This document shows, in pieces, positions 6,766 to 10,149 of a stretch of DNA of 10,149 bases (positions are counted from its first letter, which is position 1; the number at the start of each line of letters is the position of its first letter). The stretch lies in contig SKNP01000190.1 in assembly GCA_007120485.1 (NCBI GenBank), positions 1-10,149 on the forward strand, in the 5' to 3' direction. The position numbers and the translations under genes are program-made. A model generated the notes under the pieces. That model saw nothing but the letters and a program-made list of their open reading frames with translations, was not told where the DNA came from and made no database searches. The DNA is from Nitriliruptoraceae bacterium. GTDB lineage: Bacteria > Actinomycetota > Nitriliruptoria > Nitriliruptorales > Nitriliruptoraceae.

Positions 6766-8079
6766 TCAGGCGGCGGGCGCCAGACGCTGGAGCGAGTTGA
6801 GGATCACGTCCTTGGTGTCGGAAGGGCGACGGTCGGTCAGGTGGGCCATCATCTTCAGGACGAGCTTCATCAGCGGCCGGTAGGGCATCCCGTAGGTGGT
6901 GCAGATGTGCATCACGCGGGGGTCGCCGACCAGTTCCGCGAAGACCTTGCCGAGGGTGTAGTAGCCACCGATCCGCTCGCGGAGGACGCGGTCGTACGCG
7001 TCGAGGTCGGACGTGCGCTTGGTGACCAGTGCGCGGTCGGTGACCTCCGCGGCCAGCTGCGCCGCCTCCATCGCGTAACTGATGCCCTCGCCGTTGAACG
7101 GGTTGACCATGCCGCCGGCGTCACCGACGAGCAGAACACCACGCTGATGGAGCGGCGTCTTGTTGAACCCCATCGGGATCGGGCCCGTCCGGATCGGCTC
7201 GGTGAGGTTCTCCGGGGTGGTCTGCCAGTCCGGCGCCATCCCGGTCGCCCACGACTCGAGCAGCTTGCGGTAGTTGGAGCCCTGGAACTCACGGGACGTC
7301 GACAGCAGGCCGAGCCCGACGTTCATCGTGCCGTCGTCCAGGGGGAACACCCAGCCGTAGCCGGACAACAGGTGCCCATCGCCGTCCTGGAGGTCCAGGA
7401 ACGAACTGATCCACGGGTCGTCGGCCTTCGGCGAGCGGTAGTAGCCGCGGGCCGCGACCGCCATCGGCCGCTCGGTGCGGCGCCGGACGCCCAACGCCTT
7501 GCCCATCGGGCCACCGGCACCGTCGGCGGCGATGACGACCGGGGCCCGCACGGTGCCGGCGCGGCCGTCGGCGCCCTTCCAGGCGACCCCGGCCACGCGG
7601 GACTGCGCAGGGTCCCGCCAGATGGGACCGGTGACCCCGTGGCCCTCGGCGAGCCGGGCTCCGGCCTGCTGGGCAGCGCGGACCAGCGTCTCATCGAACA
7701 CCCGGCGGGTCGCGGTGCCGCCCCAGCTCGGCCAGTCGTCGAGGTCGGGCCAGGGCAGCTCCATCTCCACACGGCCACCATGGATCCGCAGGCCCCGCTG
7801 GACCGCGAAACCGTCGGCGCGGCCGTGGGCCTCGTCCTCGAGCCCGAGGTCGAGCAGCTCGCGGATCACCCGTGGGGTCAGCCCGTCCCCGCAGATCTTG
7901 TCGCGGGGGAAGGTCTCCTTGTCGAGGAGCACGACATCGCGGCCTCGGGCGGCGAGGTGCGCCGCCGCAGCCGCGCCGCCGGGGCCGGCACCGACGATGG
8001 CGACATCGGCATGCGTGACCTCATCGAGGTGCTCGCCGGTCGCCGGGGCCGCCGGGCGAGAGGTCACCGTGCTCGACAT
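6766..8079 (-). CDS. Geranylgeranyl reductase family FAD-dependent oxidoreductase (MenJ-like)
   Basis: This is a flavoprotein of the geranylgeranyl reductase family, which uses FAD to saturate double bonds of isoprenoid chains. The 437-residue protein begins with a Rossmann FAD motif, VAIVGAGPGG at about 26-35. KICGDGLTPR follows at 61-70 and FDETLVRAA at 128-136. The YGWVFP motif at 241-246 matches the YxWxFP substrate-site pattern of these reductases. The second FAD motif, LLVGDAGGMVNPFNGEGI, is at 316-333. Lying between menG and nuoA, it is most likely a menaquinone side-chain reductase like mycobacterial MenJ. A role on other polyprenyl lipids cannot be excluded. The ATG at 8079 is chosen because GAGGA lies 9 bases upstream and the FAD fold follows soon after. 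The frame is open to 8271, but those 64 extra residues are low complexity. It ends about 150 bases before nuoA. Confidence 0.9.
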   Translation of the reverse strand: MSSTVTSRPAAPATGEHLDEVTHADVAIVGAGPGGAAAAAHLAARGRDVVLLDKETFPRDKICGDGLTPRVIRELLDLGLEDEAHGRADGFAVQRGLRIHGGRVEMELPWPDLDDWPSWGGTATRRVFDETLVRAAQQAGARLAEGHGVTGPIWRDPAQSRVAGVAWKGADGRAGTVRAPVVIAADGAGGPMGKALGVRRRTERPMAVAARGYYRSPKADDPWISSFLDLQDGDGHLLSGYGWVFPLDDGTMNVGLGLLSTSREFQGSNYRKLLESWATGMAPDWQTTPENLTEPIRTGPIPMGFNKTPLHQRGVLLVGDAGGMVNPFNGEGISYAMEAAQLAAEVTDRALVTKRTSDLDAYDRVLRERIGGYYTLGKVFAELVGDPRVMHICTTYGMPYRPLMKLVLKMMAHLTDRRPSDTKDVILNSLQRLAPAA

Positions 8080-8255
8080 GGGCTTCGATCCTCGCTGCGT
8101 GCGGGCAGGGGGGCGACGCTCGGCGTGGTCGCGCTGGCCGTCGGGTTCGAGTGCGGTCGGGGCGGTGGACCGGTCGGGGACGGTGACGGACGGTCCGGCC
8201 GACGACGGTGGGGCGGGAGCGAGAGGTCGGGGGTTGGGCCCGTCCGGATGGGACT

Positions 8256-8273
8256 TCGTGAAGCGCTTCACGA
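8256..8273. promoter_or_regulatory. 18-bp perfect palindrome, candidate operator
   Basis: TCGTGAAGCGCTTCACGA is perfectly self-complementary and lies in the 239-base gap between menG and the reductase gene, 45 bases after the menG stop and 176 before the reductase start. The TGAA-GCGC-TTCA core with a central CG resembles operators of LacI-family repressors. It could instead form a 7-bp RNA hairpin with a GCGC loop, but no U-run follows on the minus strand, so a classical terminator is less likely. The rest of the gap (8080-8318) is GC-rich with no other clear feature. Confidence 0.5.
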
Positions 8274-8318
8274 GCGGTCAGTCTAGCGGTGGCTCGCGCC
8301 GTCAGCGACCGTGCCACC

Positions 8319-9041
8319 TCAACGTCGGAAGCCCCGGTGGACCGCCACGATCCCGCCAGCGAGGTCCTTGACCATCACCTCGCCGTAGCCCACCTGCTCG
8401 ATCCACCCGGCGATCTCCCGCCGGTCGGGCCAGGCCAGGATCGAATCGGCGAGGTAGCGGTAGGCCGCCGGCGACGACGACACGACCCGCGCGATCTCCG
8501 GAAGCAGACCGACGAGGTAGCGGCGGTAGATGTGGCGGACGGATGCCTGGATCGGTGCCGCGAACTCGCAGACGACCACGCGACCGCCCGGACGGGTGAC
8601 CCGAGCGAACTCCGCGAGTGCCCGCTGTGGGTCGGTGACGTTGCGCAGCCCGAAGGAGATCGTGACCGCGTCGAAGCTCGCGTCGGGGAACGGCAGGTGC
8701 TCCGCGTCGCCGAGGACGAAGTCGATGCCCGCATGGCCGCGTCGCGCGCCTTCGGCCAGCATCGCCTCCGACAGATCGAGCGCCGTCACCCGGGTCGCAC
8801 CCTGGTCGATCAGCTCCGCGGCCACGTTGCCGGGACCGGATGCGACGTCCAGCACCTCGGCGCCGTCCGGTCGGGCCGCGCGCGCGGTGACGCGACGCCA
8901 GTGGGCGTCCTGCCCGAACGACAGCGCGGCGTTGGCGAGGTCGTAGCGAGGGGCGACGCGATCGAACATGGCCTGGACCAGCGCGGCGTCCTTGCCGTCC
9001 CGGCCGGCAGCCGGCAACCGTCCGTCGGCGAGATCGGTCAC
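8319..9041 (-). CDS. menG: Demethylmenaquinone methyltransferase (UbiE/MenG family)
   Basis: This is an S-adenosylmethionine-dependent C-methyltransferase that performs the last ring methylation of menaquinone. The 240-residue length is normal for UbiE/MenG. The N-terminal family motif FDRVAPRYDLANAALSFG is at 26-43. SAM-binding motif I, VLDVASGPGNVA, is at 63-74, and the acidic ribose-contacting region VTALDLSEAML is at 85-95. The second UbiE signature, ISFGLRNV, is at 128-135, followed by PGGRVVVCEF at 151-160. With no sign of ubiquinone genes and a MenJ-like reductase next door, the menaquinone role is favoured over UbiE's ubiquinone step. The start is a GTG at 9041, chosen for family length. 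Only a weak purine stretch (GAAAG) precedes it, and the open frame reaches 9125, so the N-terminus is uncertain. It is divergent from the gene at 9191. Confidence 0.92.
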   Translation of the reverse strand: MTDLADGRLPAAGRDGKDAALVQAMFDRVAPRYDLANAALSFGQDAHWRRVTARAARPDGAEVLDVASGPGNVAAELIDQGATRVTALDLSEAMLAEGARRGHAGIDFVLGDAEHLPFPDASFDAVTISFGLRNVTDPQRALAEFARVTRPGGRVVVCEFAAPIQASVRHIYRRYLVGLLPEIARVVSSSPAAYRYLADSILAWPDRREIAGWIEQVGYGEVMVKDLAGGIVAVHRGFRR

Positions 9042-9094
9042 GGGCGACTTTCGGTCGGATGGCCAAGAGGGGCGTGGTGGGCGGCCACCGATCC

Positions 9095-9112
9095 GACGTC
9101 TCCGGTGACGTC
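9095..9112. repeat. GACGTC-N6-GACGTC paired hexamer in divergent intergenic region
   Basis: Two copies of the self-complementary hexamer GACGTC are separated by six bases, within the 149-base region between menG and the plus-strand gene. It could be a regulator site read by either gene, but short GC-rich motifs recur by chance and no family is assigned. Confidence 0.25.
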
Positions 9113-9131
9113 CGCGACAGCGCACGAGCGC

Positions 9132-9160
9132 TTAACGCGAGGCGGGGGTCTGCCGATACG
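9132..9160 (+). promoter_or_regulatory. Candidate promoter of the plus-strand zinc-ribbon gene
   Basis: TTAACG (9132-9137) and GATACG (9155-9160) are separated by 17 bases, a fair fit to a housekeeping promoter. The pair stands out because this is one of the few AT-containing spots in the region. Transcription would begin around 9167, followed by GGAG at 9177-9180 and the ATG at 9191. Confidence 0.3.
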
Positions 9161-9190
9161 TCGGTCAGGGCCATGCGGAGATTACCGCCG

Positions 9191-10149
9191 ATGGCCACCC
9201 CGATCGCGCCCCAGGAGCGTCCTGTGCCTCGAGTCCCGTGCCCGGCGTGCGCTACGGATGTGGTCGTCGACCCCCTGGGGCGCTGCCCCGAGGGGCACGA
9301 GGTCGCCACCGCCGTCGACCGCGTCACCAACGCGATCGGCTCGGCGACCGATCACCCGAACGAACCGGAGCCCTGGACGGCGATCGTCGAACCCGACGAG
9401 GTCGACGGGGCCGACGTGGCCGAGCCACCCCCGGTCGAGCCGCGGCGGGCGGAGCCGGTCCGGGTCCCCGGTCACGATGCGCCGCCGCTGGGCGCCGAGG
9501 TCGACGCCGACGATCTGCTGTCGGAGCTGCACTCGCTGACCGAGCCCGCAGCGACCCACGACCCTGCGTCGGGCCATGCGCCCGCGTCGGGCCACGCACC
9601 CGCGTCGGGCCGCGACGCCACGCCGGGCGACGACGCTGAGCCCACACCGTGGTCGGGATCGACCGGAGCGGCGGACGGGTCGTCCGCGGTCGGGTCGAAC
9701 GACGCCACAGCTCCCGGACCGGCACCCGACCCGACGCCAACCGCCGCATCACCCGAACCGACGCCCCCCGCCCCGTCACCGGCGCCGTCCTCGGGACTCG
9801 GCGAGCTCGAAGCGGCGCTGCGCGATCTGACGGACCTGCCCACCGGCAACGGCTCGGGTCCCGGTCACGCGGCCGCGGCACCGGATCGTGGGAGCACCCC
9901 GCAGAGCAGCTACGGCATCAACGGCCACGCCGCAGCACCCCGCAACGGCGGGGGCGAGGCGCCGAGCACCAACGGCGCCGACGGGCACGCCGCAGCGCCA
10001 GCGGACCGCGGGGTCGACGCACCCAGCACCAACGGCACCAACGGCACCAACGGCCATCCCGGGTCGGGCCCGGAACTGGACATCGGCGACCTCGAGGACC
10101 TCTTCACCGGCATGGGGACACCCCCGGCGACGCCGCCCGCCGAGGCGCC
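9191..10149 (+). CDS. Unknown protein with N-terminal zinc ribbon and long disordered repeat region, cut by window edge
   Basis: I do not recognise this family. From the ATG at 9191, 319 codons are open to the right edge without a stop, so the protein is longer. An N-terminal zinc-ribbon-like motif has C17, C20, C32 and H36 (CPAC, then CPEGH). From about residue 50 the sequence is rich in Pro, Ala, Gly, Thr, Asp and Glu and is probably disordered. It holds a six-residue repeat at 126-143 and a twenty-residue repeat at 225-284. Three Leu/acidic helix-like motifs interrupt it: ADDLLSELHSL (106-116), LGELEAALRDLTDL (203-216) and LDIGDLEDLF (296-305). No signal peptide or membrane segment is seen. 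GGAG lies 10 bases before the ATG; an in-frame ATG at 9173 is an alternative. The frame is supported by G/C-ending codons and the Cys motif. It is transcribed away from menG, so a link to respiration is not implied. Confidence 0.75.
   Translation, partial: MATPIAPQERPVPRVPCPACATDVVVDPLGRCPEGHEVATAVDRVTNAIGSATDHPNEPEPWTAIVEPDEVDGADVAEPPPVEPRRAEPVRVPGHDAPPLGAEVDADDLLSELHSLTEPAATHDPASGHAPASGHAPASGRDATPGDDAEPTPWSGSTGAADGSSAVGSNDATAPGPAPDPTPTAASPEPTPPAPSPAPSSGLGELEAALRDLTDLPTGNGSGPGHAAAAPDRGSTPQSSYGINGHAAAPRNGGGEAPSTNGADGHAAAPADRGVDAPSTNGTNGTNGHPGSGPELDIGDLEDLFTGMGTPPATPPAEA
9566..9619. repeat. Three tandem 18-bp units in the zinc-ribbon gene
   Basis: Units at 9566-9583, 9584-9601 and 9602-9619 share the opening GCGTCGGGCC and encode ASGHAP, ASGHAP and ASGRDA. 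The first two differ at only two third-codon positions; the third has diverged. The repeat keeps the reading frame. Confidence 0.88.
9863..10042. repeat. Three tandem 60-bp units in the zinc-ribbon gene
   Basis: Units at 9863-9922, 9923-9982 and 9983-10042 each encode 20 residues beginning GHAAA. Units two and three share the pattern GHAAAP...APSTNG; unit one is more diverged (GHAAAAPDRG...YGIN). A short run of ACC AAC GGC (Thr-Asn-Gly) codons follows the last unit. Nucleotide divergence between units suggests the array is not very recent. Confidence 0.8.

Noticed and set aside
8080..8271. N-terminal extension of the reductase starting at a GTG inside the palindrome
   Set aside because: The 64 extra residues are low complexity and lack a ribosome site, whereas the ATG at 8079 has GAGGA 9 bases upstream.
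8256..8273. Palindrome read as a rho-independent terminator of menG
   Set aside because: It has only a 7-bp stem with a four-base loop and no U-run on the minus strand. Kept instead as a candidate operator, though termination is not excluded.
6637..8286. Plus-strand open frame of 549 codons opposite the reductase gene
   Set aside because: The opposite strand has two FAD motifs and the YGWVFP motif in a full-length family protein; this frame has none.
9324..9881. Minus-strand open frames opposite the zinc-ribbon gene
   Set aside because: They are Arg/Ser/Ala-rich shadows. The plus-strand frame has the Cys-x2-Cys motif, G/C-ending codons and in-frame repeats.

Overview
The window is GC-rich bacterial DNA with strong G/C preference at third codon positions and several GTG starts. 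It suggests a high-GC Actinomycetota, because a complex I operon is joined to menaquinone-tailoring genes with no ubiquinone genes. The lineage is an inference; no rRNA or other marker is present to fix it.

Positions 1-6612, minus strand: the first seven genes of a type I NADH dehydrogenase (complex I) operon, transcribed right to left in the order nuoA, nuoB, nuoC, nuoD, nuoE, nuoF, nuoG. nuoG runs off the left edge, so nuoH and later genes presumably lie beyond position 1. nuoA/B, B/C and C/D overlap by 10, 4 and 1 bases. E/F and F/G are 2 bases apart. Only nuoD/nuoE are separated, by 64 bases. The flavin motif and the iron-sulfur cysteines of NuoB, E, F and G are intact, including the extra N7-type set in NuoG. 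NuoE and NuoF carry low-complexity C-terminal tails; the NuoE tail is long and includes a 24-bp tandem duplication.

Positions 6613-9041, minus strand: a geranylgeranyl-reductase-family flavoprotein (MenJ-like) and, upstream of it, a UbiE/MenG methyltransferase. Together they would finish menaquinone by methylating demethylmenaquinone and partly saturating its isoprenoid tail. Complex I encoded next door would reduce that quinone, so this reads as one respiratory block. The 239-base gap between menG and the reductase holds an 18-bp perfect palindrome resembling a LacI-type operator. A gap of about 150 bases separates the reductase from nuoA.

Positions 9042-10149: a short divergent intergenic region, then a plus-strand gene of unknown function that is open at the right edge. 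It encodes an N-terminal zinc-ribbon-like motif followed by a long, repeat-rich, probably disordered region.

No tRNA, rRNA, CRISPR array, insertion sequence or phage feature was seen. No gene-free stretch exceeds 300 bases; the longest is 8080-8318. The most unfamiliar items are the plus-strand zinc-ribbon/disordered protein, the NuoE extension and the 18-bp palindrome. No clearly new multi-gene system was found.
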